Assembly: GCA_963281255.1 (NCBI GenBank)
Contig: OY725504.1
Location: 1,240,001 to 1,304,000 of the forward strand
Source: Aphrocallistes beatrix
Lineage: Eukaryota; Porifera; Hexactinellida; Sceptrulophora; Aphrocallistidae
DNA: 64,000 bases
Direction of reading: 5' to 3'
The translations under genes and the position numbers were made by a program. Shown piece by piece: positions 21,502 through 33,359 of the stretch. Within the stretch, counting starts at the first letter, position 1. Each line of letters starts with the position of its first letter. Under the pieces are notes generated by a model. The model was not told the origin of the DNA, did not search any database, and saw nothing but the letters and a program-made list of their open reading frames with translations.

Positions 21502-21768
21502 CAATGAACAGTCCCGTCCGAAATTCCATAATATTGAACCATTTCCGCATTACCCTTTCGACGATCATAATCTTCGTATTTAAGGATCATGATCTCCATA
21601 CTCGCACTTAAGGGAGATCGATCATTTAAGAGTGGTCCATATATTTCAGTATAACTTTGAAATATTGGTTCCTGGGAGTCCAAATATTTCGAATTGTAAG
21701 GACCGGGGGATACCATTCAGTAGACTCGGGATGAGGACAGTTTCGAAAAGGCGATATGCAGAATTAAC

Positions 21769-22530
21769 ACCCGTAAAAACCCTAGATCAACCGTTGAAAC
21801 TAGTTTCCAGCATATTTTTGAGATCTATTCACTTTACAGGGTGGAATTTAAGTTCTGTCCCAAGCTTTATTAGGTATAAAATTTCTTAAACTCAAACAAT
21901 CTTAGTTATTATGGTCTTTAGAGATTGTAATTCGAATATTCTCAATGATATTATAAGATTTTTCGAGTCTAAGAACTGAAACTGTGTTTTGTATGGTGAG
22001 TTTTGTGGAAAAAATATGTGTCCTGGCTCGCAGCGAAATTCGAGAATCAGGGACCACTGCTTTACATGTGTAATTACACGTGTAGTTACATGTGTAATTA
22101 CATGTGTAATTACATGTGTAATTACACGTGTAATTACATGTGTAATTACATGTGTAATTACACGTGTAGTTACATGTGTAATTACACGTGTAATTACATG
22201 TGTAATTACATGTGTAATTACACGTGTAATTACATGTGTAATTACATGTGTAATTACATGTGTAATTACATGTGTAGTTACATGTGTAATTACACGTGTA
22301 ATTACATGTGTAATTACATGTGTAACTACATGTGTAATTACATGTGTAATTACACGTGTAATTACATGTGTAATTACATGTGTAATTACACGTGTAATTA
22401 CATGTGTAATTACATTATAATTACATGTGTAATTATTTATGTATACAATATATCGTACATAAAGTGAATAGATCTCAAAAATATGCTGGAAACTAGTTTC
22501 AACGGTTGATCTAGGGTTTTACGGGTGTTA
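21769..22530. repeat. Inverted repeat (about 64 bp arms) around a palindromic minisatellite
   Basis: Left arm 21769-21832 and right arm about 22462-22530 are close inverted copies (ACCCTAGATCAACCGTTGAA; AGTTTCCAGCATATTTTTGA). Similar sequence recurs near 37170 and 37330 within Helitron-like DNA, so this is probably part of a dispersed transposon. Positions 21510-21768 show no gene. Confidence 0.7.
22063..22432. repeat. 12-bp minisatellite, about 30 units of TGTAATTACATG
   Basis: Near-perfect tandem array. The unit varies between ATG and ACG and includes the palindrome TGTAATTACA, so each unit can pair with its neighbour on the same strand. Long open frames through it (VITCVITC or CNYMCNYT repeats) are by-products of the 12-bp period and are not called. 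Confidence 0.95.
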
Positions 22531-22603
22531 TCAATAGTCCAAAATCTTTGTGATATTTCCTTGAATATGATCCATAATTGTAATTTATTTGCATATGCAA
22601 ATA

Positions 22604-22945
22604 CAGTCAACTCCTGTTATATCGAACACGGATATATCGAAATGCCCACTTATATCGAAGTTAATTAACAACCCCAAAGCAATCTCATTCAATCTAATTT
22701 ATAAGAATTCGGTTATATCGAAATTCCGCTTATATCGAAGGAATGTACTTTCCCCAGTGATAATATAACTACAGTTTTAATCCGGTTATATCGAAGTCGA
22801 ACACCGCTGATATCGAAATTATTGAAAAATCATGTATCAACTTGTATCCAGCTTCGCTTATATCGAATTCCGCTTATATCGAACTCCGCTTATATCGAAA
22901 TGGAAATAAGGGTCCCTTCGACTTCGATATAACGGGAGTTGACTG
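22604..22945. mobile_element. pogo/Tigger-like MITE (CAGTCAACTCC)
   Basis: 342 bp with inverted ends CAGTCAACTCCTGTTATATC / GATATAACGGGAGTTGACTG, TA on both sides, and many internal TTATATCGAA units. Confidence 0.88.
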
Positions 22946-23939
22946 TAGTAGCTTGTTTGCATGCGAATAGTAGTTTTTAATACCTCTAGTTCTTTGTTAA
23001 TTATGAGCTAAGTATAATGAGTTGTTTTTATCTACAACCACTTCTACCTAGAGGTGTGAAAATGCAGACATTATTAAATATAAAGTATTTAAATGTACAC
23101 AAGCGAGTGATACGTGCTTATTATCCAATAACGAAGTTTGAAAATGACAGAAATGTAGATTGATTGATCGGCTGACATGTGTAAATCATTTTTCAATTTT
23201 TAGTGCAGCTCCTATAGGGAGATGCCCTTATGGCATGGACGGAGTATCTCGTCCGTCCGTCCGTATGTATGTATGTATGTATGTCCGTACGCGCGCTACT
23301 GCGAAATCTAATGGTCCAATTTTTACCAAATTTCTCATGTAGGATCTCTTTATGGTGTAGATGTGTACTGTCTACATCTTTTCACAAAATCTCATCACTT
23401 CCGGTTTTTATACGTAAGTATATATTCATATTTTAACACTCCACTGCAAAGCTTTGTTTAAAGATATAAGCAAGATCTTAACGACTAATGTAAGGTATTT
23501 CACCATGTAGGACCGATTTTCGCGCTTTGAAAGTAATAACATGAATATTTTATGAATTATTAACATACTGATATATACATATTTTCACACCTTTCAAAAA
23601 AAGTTTTATTTTGAGCTCTCAACGGCTAATATAGGATATTTTAATATGTAGATTCCGATTTTCACACTTAGAATTCCCTAAAATGAGTATTTCCCGATGT
23701 ATTCCGATATTCACTTTTCATGTTCCTTTGAGTCACTTCCTGGAGCTGCACTATCGGTCTGTCGACCGATATTATTTTAAAGTATCACGAGACATTGAAA
23801 TATTTTGTAATTCATATTCAACTGTAAACGCATTGTGCTCTGTGTTAAAATATTCGAAGTTGATTGGTTGAATTAAAGTGACATATTTTGATGGAAGTGC
23901 TGATTGTTTATTTTAATTTTGTTTGTTTGTTTGTTTACA
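22946..23939 (+). repeat. Dispersed repeat fragments (Helitron-like) upstream of the PDZ exon
   Basis: Pieces match other parts of the window. 22990-23050 repeats 29655-29717; 23400-23530 is an inverted relative of 27430-27540 (CACTGCAAAG...GCGCTTTGAAAGTAA). The block CCTTATGGCATGGACGGAGT near 23226 has relatives near 10455 and 54510. A TCCG/TATG microsatellite lies at 23251-23284. No coding exon recognised. Confidence 0.55.
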
Positions 23940-23940
23940 G

Positions 23941-24057
23941 ATAAACGGATTCTCACTTAACAACGCCACACAACAGGAAGCTGTAGAACTTCTAAAAATA
24001 GCAGTCGGGAATGTGGAACTGAAACTAAGAAAAGAGAAACTCTCTACTCTCCTCTAA
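23941..24057 (+). CDS. Terminal exon of a PDZ-domain gene (rest not found)
   Basis: After a strong acceptor (TTTGTTTGTTTGTTTACAG) a 38-codon frame reads INGFSLNNATQQEAVELLKI, then VGNVELKLRKEK, and stops at TAA. This is the second half of a PDZ domain: the NG(x)SL turn, the alpha-B helix with the AV(E)LL pattern and the last strand. PDZ domains bind C-terminal peptides in scaffold proteins. An AATAAA signal follows at 24263. No upstream PDZ exon is recognisable; the upstream 15 kb is mostly transposons. Either a very large intron separates it from its gene or the exon is stranded. Confidence 0.65.
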   Translation: MNGFSLNNATQQEAVELLKIAVGNVELKLRKEKLSTLL

Positions 24058-24661
24058 CCATCTCACTTTCATGTTTTAACTTATTTTACTATTTTACCTT
24101 ACAGCTGATCAATTCTTCACACCTGATAGTTTATATGTATAATTTGTCACCTCTATACTCAGAACAGATTCTATATTTATCTCAGATTTGTATATTTCGT
24201 ATTGTCACAAGAACACATGGATTATTTATTTATTGTTTGTTTGTTTACATTGTCACCTGATTAATAAACACTCTCACTTTAAGATTCTCAATCATAGATT
24301 GTATTGAAAATGTGACTTATTAGAATAGAACTTTCAAATAGAGAAAGCTGTGTTTAGTTCTGAAGACACTAATCAGTACAATCTTAGTTGTGACACTGGA
24401 AGGACACTACATTCCTGTGGAGTCAGATCCCAACACTAATTCTAGACTTACAAGGTCTGCAGTCTAGTTAATAGTAATCGTTTTAAACTAATGTTTTAGT
24501 TCCTAATCCCGGATAAGATAATGTTTACTAAACAAAATATGACTAATTGTAGGATCAATAAACACACTTCACTGTCAGAGCAAATGGGAAATATACAAAT
24601 ATACAAATAATCACAGATAAAAAGAGTCAAGAAATATACTCTAAATAATGCTCAACTAATT
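24058..24661. other. Gap holding the 3' flanks of the PDZ exon and the left NLR
   Basis: The part 24480-24661 is similar to 35650-35812, the 3' flank of the right NLR copy. The stretch 24375-24490 has a second copy at 31015-31120. Confidence 0.7.
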
Positions 24662-27130
24662 TTAAAGAGATTTAAGTTCTACAGAATACTCATTGGCAGT
24701 TTGCTTGAGGATTTGGATAAGATTTGGATCTGGTTTACTTAGTTCATATCTTTCCATTCTAAGTTCCTTCAACTGTTTGAGTGCAGGAATAAGATGAGTG
24801 ACAGTGTTGCAGGAAATAGAAGTCAGCTTACAATCATATAATCCTAAATATCTAATAGTAGGATGGTGCAGGAGACCTATGCTTAGATATGTCACACCAG
24901 AATCTTGTAGAGGTATGTTTTGAAGTTCTAAACAGAGTAAGCATTTGAGTTTACTTGCTAATGTACACCATAAATTATCATCAACATGTTGTAGTTCTAA
25001 ATCCCAAAACTCAATCTGTATTAAGTTAGTGCAGTATTGTAGAGGTATTAGCAATTCATCCAAGCTGAACAATCCTATATATCCAAAATGATGTATCTCT
25101 AATCCTCTCAATGATTGGCTGTTATTATTCAGAAGATTCTTGAGATTATCTATGCAGTCAGTTTCTGATTCCTTAGATCTACCATGTAGTTGTAGATGTT
25201 TGAGGTTGGAGAGAGTGTTTAAGTAAGGCAGTAGTGAGCGTGGAGCTCCATCTGAAAAAATTCCATTAAATTCTATTTCCTGCAGATTAGTGAGTTTAGG
25301 CAGGACAGTTTTTAGTAAATCAGTTTGTTTCTTAGATAATTCGCTGACGTTTAATATATTAATCTGTGTTGGAGGATTTAGATTTGTAAACAAAGATTCG
25401 AAATGTCGGTTGTGTTCATCGCTGAAATATAACTCAACTTGACTTGAAATCTGATCAATATTCTGAGGCATAAGCTCACATAATAAACCTAAACCTGAAA
25501 TATTTGGTAAGATCAAACTTGTCGATGGATCAGATTCTTTTTCACGACATTCAATTATAAATAAATTAATTTTAGTTCCAGTACATTCCAGTTTGTGTTT
25601 CATGACGTCACAGTAACTTGATACATCAGAATAAGATAGTTTATTTAACTCCACATGTAGGAATTTGATAGAGCATGAAGTCAGATGAGATAATAAGGAA
25701 GTAAACTGTAACAGTGAGACATAGTCTGAGGTGGTAGAAATGAGATGGATGGAAGGAATGAGATCTAGATATCTTATGAAACATTCCCACTCATTGGGAG
25801 GAGGTGTGACGTCATCAAAATAGAAACAAAGTGCTTGAGGCAGAAGTTCAAGCAAATGTAGAACTGATTTTGTGATTGAATTGGAGTTTGTCTCAAACAA
25901 CATTTCTGATAGCGACAAGAATTTCTTAGTAAATTCTTTCCAACCCAGATGACGATATAGATTCGTATCATAATGTCGTAATTGGTGCACCATTGGAATG
26001 TGTGTCATTGGAATCGGAGTTGTTGCTTGATATTTAAATAAAATAAACATGACACGATTGGCCTTATTAGATAGTAAACCACACAAAAATCGAATCGTCA
26101 TCTTGAATACTGCGAAACTACTTTCAGAATTGACAATGTATCGAGTACTGAGACATTGATCTCCCCAGGAAGACAGGGATAACCAGGTGGCACCAACGAA
26201 CTCCTGTATTGTGAGGTGACAAAACGACCACACACGAATTATTCTGCCAAAGTTGTCTCTCTTTATATGCTCCTCCGCCAATCCTAAACACTGACACGAC
26301 TTCTCGACTTTCCCGATCTTGAGGAGAATATCTTTAGAGGAGGTGAGTTCTCGAAAGGAGACGCCCATGTATGCCACTTCTCCAATTCTGAACAAACAGT
26401 CGAGCACGGGAGGAGGAAGGAGGAATAGTGTCGTCTTCTTCGACCACTCTTTCAGGTTCATCCTGAACAACTGGCGTCTGATCAAGTACGTGATGAGCTC
26501 TGAATAGAGCTGCGTGAGAGTGAATGCCGTGATGTCTTCCGTTCCTCGAATGAGCGCAGCGAACAGAGACGCATTGACAGGAATTAGAGAGAGTAGATTC
26601 ATCTCCTCATGCAGGTGGATTAGATTCTTCAGCTGCTTTAGCTTCTCGGCTTTCAGCTGTATACGGAAGTAGAGGTCTCTGTTTTTTGGCGAAAACCCGA
26701 GTACTTGGAAGGACCTGTCAATGATTAGAAGGTGTGAAGAAGAAATGACCGTGTAAGCTCCTGGTCTGCTGGTGATCAGAATAGTTGACTGGGAGAGAGT
26801 CTTTCGAGTTAATAGGAGAAACAAAATTGTCTGTTCGAAGGGAACTTCCTTTGTAAATTCGTCTAAGCTGTCGATAATGAGTAGAAGTCCTTCTCCATCA
26901 GACTCGAGAATGTGCTTGGCTAGATCGGAAGTCCAGGTTGGTCCAATGGGCATAGACAGACACATCCATTTAGCAATGAAATCTCCATCGATTCGTTTCC
27001 CTGTGTTTTCTTGCTCCATCTGGTGCCATTCTTGATTTCGACAGGGAATGGAAAGGCAATAAGCGAATTGTGTCAATTCTTTCATTCCAAACCGCAGCGC
27101 TGTGATGTGACATAAGAAACTTTTGCCACT
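24662..27130 (-). pseudogene. NACHT-LRR (NLR) gene, 5'-truncated at the Walker A motif
   Basis: An open frame of about 820 codons starts inside the P-loop (SGKSFLCHITALRFG). It has the Walker B/DE motif (GLLLIIDSLDEF), a sensor-like ITSRPGAY, winged-helix regions (SFCHLTIQEFVGATWLSL) and about six leucine-rich repeats in the last 300 residues (LTNLQEIEFNG, LSNLKHLQLHG, LKQLKELRMERYEL). NLRs sense cytosolic danger signals through oligomerisation. The homology to the right-hand paralog (34102-35580) runs only through 27130, where Helitron-like repeat DNA begins. The first Gly residues of Walker A and all N-terminal domains are missing, so it cannot give a normal receptor, although the remaining frame shows no stop. 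Confidence 0.85.
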
Positions 27131-27405
27131 TTTTAATAGAATGTGTATATTACTATACCTCACATATGATACAACTCTTATAAAAAAATCAATACTCATC
27201 ACTATATTATGACGTCATCATTACTCAGCAAAAATTGGAAATTTGACAAATTTTATGATTTTTCGAGTGATATTGATTATAACAGACAGACGTATTTAGA
27301 AATGTTATCTACCTTACAATTAGTCAATATGAGCCTAGCCTCCTACGCAGACACAAAGTGTCCGCCAGCCGTGCAGCGCAAGTAAGCGAAGCGCGCTTGT
27401 AAATT
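27131..27405 (-). mobile_element. Helitron-like body fragment abutting the left NLR
   Basis: Minus-strand sequence matches the body of the hairpin-repeat family (TGATGACGTCATAATA, ATTCTATTAAAA, core CGCTTCGCTTACTTGCGCTG, GGACACTTTGTGTC), in the order seen at 31.1-31.6 and 47.5-47.9 kb. Its edge is the NLR breakpoint. Confidence 0.7.
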
Positions 27406-27935
27406 GAAATTTTATAAAAGATTCACATTATTACTTTCAAAGTGCGAAGATTGGATTCTATATACATAGTGAAATTCCCAACATTAGTCGTTGAAATCTT
27501 ACTTATATTTTAAATAAAACTTTGCAGTGGCAGTTTTAAAATATAAACATACGCTTTTAATATGTATACAAAGGTGTGAAAATATACAAATAACCTTTTA
27601 CTGCCATACACTATGATATATAATTGAGACATTTATATAAGTTATTGCTTTGAAGTATTAATAACAATGACAGCCTACAATAGTGTCGTACAATGAATTC
27701 TATTGTGAAAGTGAAGCCGTACATAGTATTGTATAGAAAAGGTGTGAAAAATTGTTTTCCATTTTTTTTGCAGAGGTCTGAAAATTTCGCTTAGATTTTC
27801 GAACTTAATCCTAGATTCATCATTTGACGCCTACCTGCCAATTTTCGTATCTCTACGACTTGCCAATTCTTCAATCAATTCGGACAAACAAACAAACAAA
27901 CAAAAAATCCTAGCATTTTAATATATAAGATTACA
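27406..27935 (-). mobile_element. Second Helitron-like element with TC(TTATATATTAAAA) end
   Basis: On the minus strand it begins TCTTATATATTAAAATGCTA, then a TTTG repeat and GAATTGATTGAAGAATTGGC. The same opening is at 36187 (+), with related pieces at about 31950 and 63790. A 5' TC followed by an ATATTAAA stretch is typical of Helitron ends; no Rep/helicase gene is present, so nonautonomous. No 3' CTAG hairpin was confirmed. Confidence 0.6.
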
Positions 27936-27955
27936 GATGTCATATCACAACTTAC

Positions 27956-30900
27956 TTGACAAAAAAACAATATGAATACACAGTAGGATGTCACTGAGAA
28001 AATGAATAACTGTATCTAAAAATAGAACAAACAAATTAAATATAACAAAAAAAAAGGATACATTCTGAACGTTTGTAACAGGATGCGATGTAAAGATTTA
28101 ATCAAGATAAATAATTCAGAAACATTCTTGGCTAAATTCTGTTCATGTTTTCATTGCTCTAAAGGAGCAAGGACAATAATACAACTCAACTAAGCAGTTC
28201 AAGTGACTAGAGAAGCACTATAGTGGTGATGATTTCTGGTGATGCTATAGAGGAATACCCAATTTACGGTATGGGAATGATCTAATGTACGCGTATCATT
28301 TCCATCCCGTCTCGGAATAAGCTATCTAGATTTTCTAGGATGGCCCTATCCTGTTAAGTCACAACCCTGAATCAGACATCTTCTTTCTACAGCACTATTT
28401 CCTTTGATATTATAGTACAACAACATTATTGAGGTACTAGACGAATATGATCCTAGTCAAAGCATTGGTCCAATTCAATAAATTGGAAAACATGGTAGAA
28501 GGTCTGACTGATTGGCAAACTAATATTCTAATTCATTTGAGGATGACTTTGTACAGTAAATCTTATGAATAATTCATTAAATAAATATCATTAATTTAAA
28601 ATGTACTAGAAGAAATTGAACTCACTTGTTTCGTATTTGAATCAGAGAAATTCTCCTGAAAATGAGTTGAATCAATCGTGATTGTTTTGATCAGAAAAGT
28701 CTCGAATTGTTTCGACAATGCTGTGTTGCTAGGATACGAGATAATGATACTGTAGATTCCTCGATATGTCTGTTCAGAAGTTAGAATGTGATTAATTCAC
28801 TGAACTTTCTGTGTAAGGTTTTATTTCGTAATTAATCATGCTTTAAAGTCATTGATACAAGTACTAATGGAATTCTCCATCAAGTCATAACTACTGATTA
28901 GTTTCAAGTTATAATAATCTTTGATAATATTTCTAGAATATTCTTAGACCAGCAATTAGACACGTCACACAGGTGGAGATGTCATGGCTAGGACACAGTA
29001 ATAGTGAACCACTATCTGACTATAAACTATCCCACTCTCATTCATTCTATTGATTTGCCCCAGCATAACATTGTCAGTGTATATTGATACAATGGTAACA
29101 TGACGTGAAGTTGTAAATATTGTAAATGATAACTAATGTGTATCATACATGTTAATTTGAGTTATGATAAATACAGCGTTGAATTCATGGGACATGGCGG
29201 GACCAATGAAAATGCATTTTGAACAAATAGAAAAGTAAAGTAGTATACGTATATGCATTCCTTAAACATAATGGAACATTTTCATGTATAAACGTGACGG
29301 TCGTGAAAGTAAGCTCAATGGAAGAGTGATAAAAGCGGGACGTACTATTGATAATAACCGCATATTTCAGATAAACACAAACAAAAATAATTAGGAAATT
29401 TTGAGATATTTCATATCATAAAGCAGCACAAGCAAGCGAAGCGCTCTTGTGTATTCTAAATATTTTTTAACAAAGAATAAAAAATAATTTTTAAAAGACG
29501 CATTGATTAAATAAATATTCAACTGAGTCATTTAAATATAAAAAATATCAAAATTCAGACGACTCAGTTGGATATACTATTTTAATAACTCACTTCAAAT
29601 GTTGAATCAGTAGAAAATGTTTCGTAAAAATGTGAACGTAAATACGTTTTGATAGTTCGTTGATAATTATGAGCTGAGTATAATGAGTTGTTTCTATCTA
29701 CAACCACTTCTACCTATTTATACAAAATCTCTACTATGCCATAGTATGGCAGGATTAGACTAGTGGAGTTGTATGCTATGAGGAACTATGGCATTCTAAC
29801 ACACCAAGGCAGTACTGAAATGTTTTATATTACAAAACGTAAAATATGTTATATATGACAAAAAATGTCGGTCGACACACCGATCCAGTGTATTTCTAAT
29901 CTTGAAAGAGATTATAAATTAATTATAGTTGAAAGATTAGAGACATTTTCTAACAAACTAACCAAGCGAGTTCTATTGATTTAGAATTAATTAATATGCA
30001 GAGCTGATCTGAAAAGATTTCTTGACTATTACGTTTAGAATCAAAGTTTATAATATTCTATAATAATAAGATTGAGAGATATGTAAATTTAACCAGGAAG
30101 TATATATTCTATACATTCCTCGTCTATCATGGTGTTACTAAGATCTAATTTAAGTATTATATTCACTCTTCAACCTCAGCAGTAGTTAACTCCAAGTATG
30201 GTATATCTGCTAATACATTATGGAGGTGTCAAATTATAGATATATTTCTACATCTCCATATCATTGCATAGAAACTCATGGAATGTATTTTCAATCCTTA
30301 CCAACTGATTAGCACTGATTTATCAGCAAGGGAGATCTGATCTGTAAAGAAACTGCCTACTGCCTAGGTCCTACAGCAAGGGAGATCTGATGTCCTAGTT
30401 ACCTGTAAGAACAATGAGAATGCAACGCCTGCACATGATGCAGTGGAGTATGGGTGAGTGGGTCAAGTAGATTTCTATGTAGTACAGATTCGCTAGTACA
30501 TACTTACGGATAGTACGTATTAATAATTCCTTCCTGAAGGGGTACGTCTTATCTGAGTTCTACTGTGTGTACTTGATACTAATTTATTGCCTTTGATATC
30601 GTATTAGGGGTAATATGGTACAAATCAATAGTTAATTCAGAATGGAGGTAAGTTACATGTTGTAGTATATTCCATATTCTATAATGAAGAAAGCTAAGGA
30701 GTTCGATTAATTATACAAGTACGTTCTGAAAGATTTGAATAAAATGGATCACTGAAATTGCAGATTTTATCTGGAAAAAAGTGCTTGAATTGATAATGAA
30801 AGTTAGATGCGTAATTTTATTAATCTTTTTAATAGTCAATGCTTTGCTTAATACGCTAATAGGAGAGTTCCTTTACTTTAGACTTAGGAATACACTGCTG

Positions 30901-31014
30901 AATAGATAAACACCTCTCAATAAGATCTATTGACAACAATAGATCAGAAGTGGTCAGTTGGCATAAACAACTTTATTCATATCTCTAATTGTTTGTTTGC
31001 TGTTCTGTTCTAAG
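27956..31014. other. Three-kilobase gap between the NLR copies
   Basis: AT-rich, no gene recognised. About 28610-28700 is an inverted copy of 33618-33705 in the flank of the right NLR, with weaker similarity to about 28900, so it is duplicated upstream DNA. 29190-29360 resembles repeats near 60240-60480. A hairpin core fragment is at 29425-29455. The tandem sequence CAGCAAGGGAGATCTGAT occurs twice at about 30327 and 30373. Confidence 0.55.
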
Positions 31015-31120
31015 TTGTGTAGTACAATCTTAGTTGTAGCATTGAAAGGACACCATAGTAAGCTTCTAATTTTAGACTTACATAGTCTGCAGTCTAGTTC
31101 ATAGTAATACGCGCTTTAAA
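31015..31120 (+). repeat. Duplicate of NLR 3'-flank sequence
   Basis: Closely resembles 24375-24490 in the same orientation (ACAATCTTAGTTGT; GTCTGCAGTCTAGTT). It ends where the Helitron-like core begins, suggesting a third NLR-flank fragment. Confidence 0.65.
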
Positions 31121-31627
31121 CATATACAAGCGCGCTTCGCTTGCTTGCGCTGCGCGGCTGGCGGACACAAAGTGCCCGGCGGAGGATCCCTTCGGTCGCC
31201 TGTGGTCACCATTGATTAATTATATGGGAGATAACATCTCTAAATACGTCTCTCCTACTATTATAATCGATATCGCACGAAAAAGCACCGAATTTGTCAA
31301 TTTGTAGAATTTTGATGTGTAATGATAACGTCATAACACAGTGATGAGTCATCATTTTTTTATTATAGTTGCATCATATGTGAGGTATGTTAGTATACAG
31401 ATTCTATTAAAATTTCAGCCTTCTATCTCCTATAATGGCTGAGTTATGCTCGAATAACTGTATTGCTTAACTTTTAAAAATGTGACGATGACGTCATAAT
31501 TCTATGATGAGTCGACATTTTACTCTGAGCTCAGAACTTACTGGAGCCATAGCCAAAAGACTGCCACATGCCAAAGATCAGCTTTCTGGGCCTGGTAGTT
31601 TCTTCAATCAATTCGCTAAAGATATAC
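31121..31627 (+). mobile_element. Helitron-like hairpin element, full body
   Basis: Order: GCGCGCTTCGCTTGCTTGCG, GGCTGGCGGACACAAAGTG palindrome, GATCCCTTCGGTCGCC, TGATTAATTATATGGGAG, ATCGATATCGCACG, ATGATGAGTCATCAT-like segments, GTGACGATGACGTCATAATT, and end GAAACTACCAGGCCC-type inverse, before TTCTTCAATCAATTCG. The same order recurs at 42964-43455 and 47488-47895, and inverted at 53100-53585. Confidence 0.7.
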
Positions 31628-31632
31628 ATATA

Positions 31633-31807
31633 CACTACCCGGACAAAAGTATTCAACCACCACGAAAACTTCCATACAAATAGTAAGTAGAAATAAAAAA
31701 ATCGAGTATTCCTCACTGTTTGAGTACATATTCCTTTATGAGTATACCTACTTAATACTATTTGTATGGAGGTTTCTGTGGTGGTAAATACTTTTGTCTC
31801 GGTACTG
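31633..31807. mobile_element. Tc1/mariner-type MITE
   Basis: 175 bp with long inverted ends starting CACTACCCGGACAAAAGTAT and CAGTACCGAGACAAAAGTAT, continuing through the sequence CCATACAAATAGTA, flanked by TA. A truncated relative begins at 35861 and a diverged one at 52589. Confidence 0.85.
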
Positions 31808-33359
31808 TATATTGTCTGGAAAATATGCGAAAAAATTTTCATAAGTCCTAAAATATTTTCGGAATTTGTCTGTGATTCATTACTTGATACCCCCCCCCAT
31901 GGAAATTTTCATATTTTAACAAACAAAATACAAATCATTGCCTTTTAATATATAAGATTTACCCTAAAGTAATATTTTCTAGCACACCAATCAATTTCAT
32001 ACTTTATACTTAGTTTCAGTTTCACATCCAAATATAGATCAAATTACTAATACTTAGTTTCAGTTCCATATCTCCCTCTAACCTGGAAGAGATAGTTTCG
32101 CAGAATTATTTACATTATGGATATTAGTTAATATTTATTTGCATAGAGTTATTCATTATAACAGGTGGAAATAACTAGTGCTATATTGATGTGTTATCCC
32201 AAGGGAGAGACTTAGCATTATATTTATATCATCCTTAGTTATATATCCCAAAACTAGTCCATCTTTAGAGGTTTATGCATCATTTATTTATATTTTGCGT
32301 TTAACTAATGTTTGTGCCGTATACATATATGGTCACCATACATAATGGTGATTTACTAGTGGTGATGATACATACAAAAAAGATTTGATCATCTGGTATT
32401 TATCTAGTTGAGAACTTTTAAAATAAATCCTTGGAATGTGTAGAAACTGAATCTTAATTTGATAATCGCTAATAATTGTAAGATTTCTTACTACACACAT
32501 AGGATTATGTATATTTCGGTGATCATACTTTTGTAGAATATTTAAAATATAGAGACTCGTATTAAAATATTAGTGTAAACATTTAGAAGTAAACAAACTT
32601 TGTGGCTGTTGTCCACTTTAGCGACAGATGGCTGTGTCTTAGCATATCTACCAGCGTAGTAATGTGTCCGAGAAGGAATGTAGTTCTAAATAAACAATAA
32701 ACATAAACATCAATACTATGTTTCTATTGAAATTATTTAAACAAGCAAACGTCTGTGTTTCATTGAGAGAAATACGTTAATCAGCCAATCAGACCTCGCA
32801 ATCAGCATTGATGGCAGATAGAGTGGCATAGGGGGATTCGGAGTTTCGAGAGAATCTCTTCGGTTGTTGTCGAGAGTAGAATTGCTTAGGATAGTTCTCT
32901 GTTCGACTTGTACTCTACAGGTGTTGATTTAAAAATATAATGCAAGTAAACAATATACAATAATAACACAAAGATGTATCTATCATTTTAACTAACTATT
33001 TGCACACCACTAGAGCCATTTGATACATAAACACAAGCAGCATTACTCTGTCCAGTATTATTATCCCTGGTTCTGTCAATCTACAAAATCAACATTTCTT
33101 ACACTAAATGATGTCCTTTATAAATCATAAAATAGAGTTAATAGAAAATAATACTAATCGAATTGATCTTGCACTTTAAATATCTGAACACTACGTAACT
33201 GAATACATAGAATTGATTACATGTTTGTACAGTATCTGAACATTGAAGGTTTAATGTGGAAATGAGGTGTTTTATAGCATTCCTATCTCCCCAGAAGGTT
33301 GCTATGCAGTGTTTGGCCTTCTGAACTATTGTTTGCATCCCTTTTGAAGTTCTGTTTTT
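31808..33359. other. Gap without recognised genes
   Basis: 31900-31960 has an inverted Helitron-type end (TTTTAATATATAAGATT). The rest is AT-rich. A 66-codon minus-strand frame near 33138-33338 has no recognisable domain and is not called. Confidence 0.45.

Noticed and set aside
22003-22467. Long open frames encoding CVIT or CNYM repeats
   Set aside because: The 12-bp tandem period keeps all frames open; no domain, and composition is purely repeat-driven.
31531-31842. 103-codon minus-strand frame
   Set aside because: Runs across the end of a Helitron-like repeat and a MITE; similar frames occur wherever those repeats lie.
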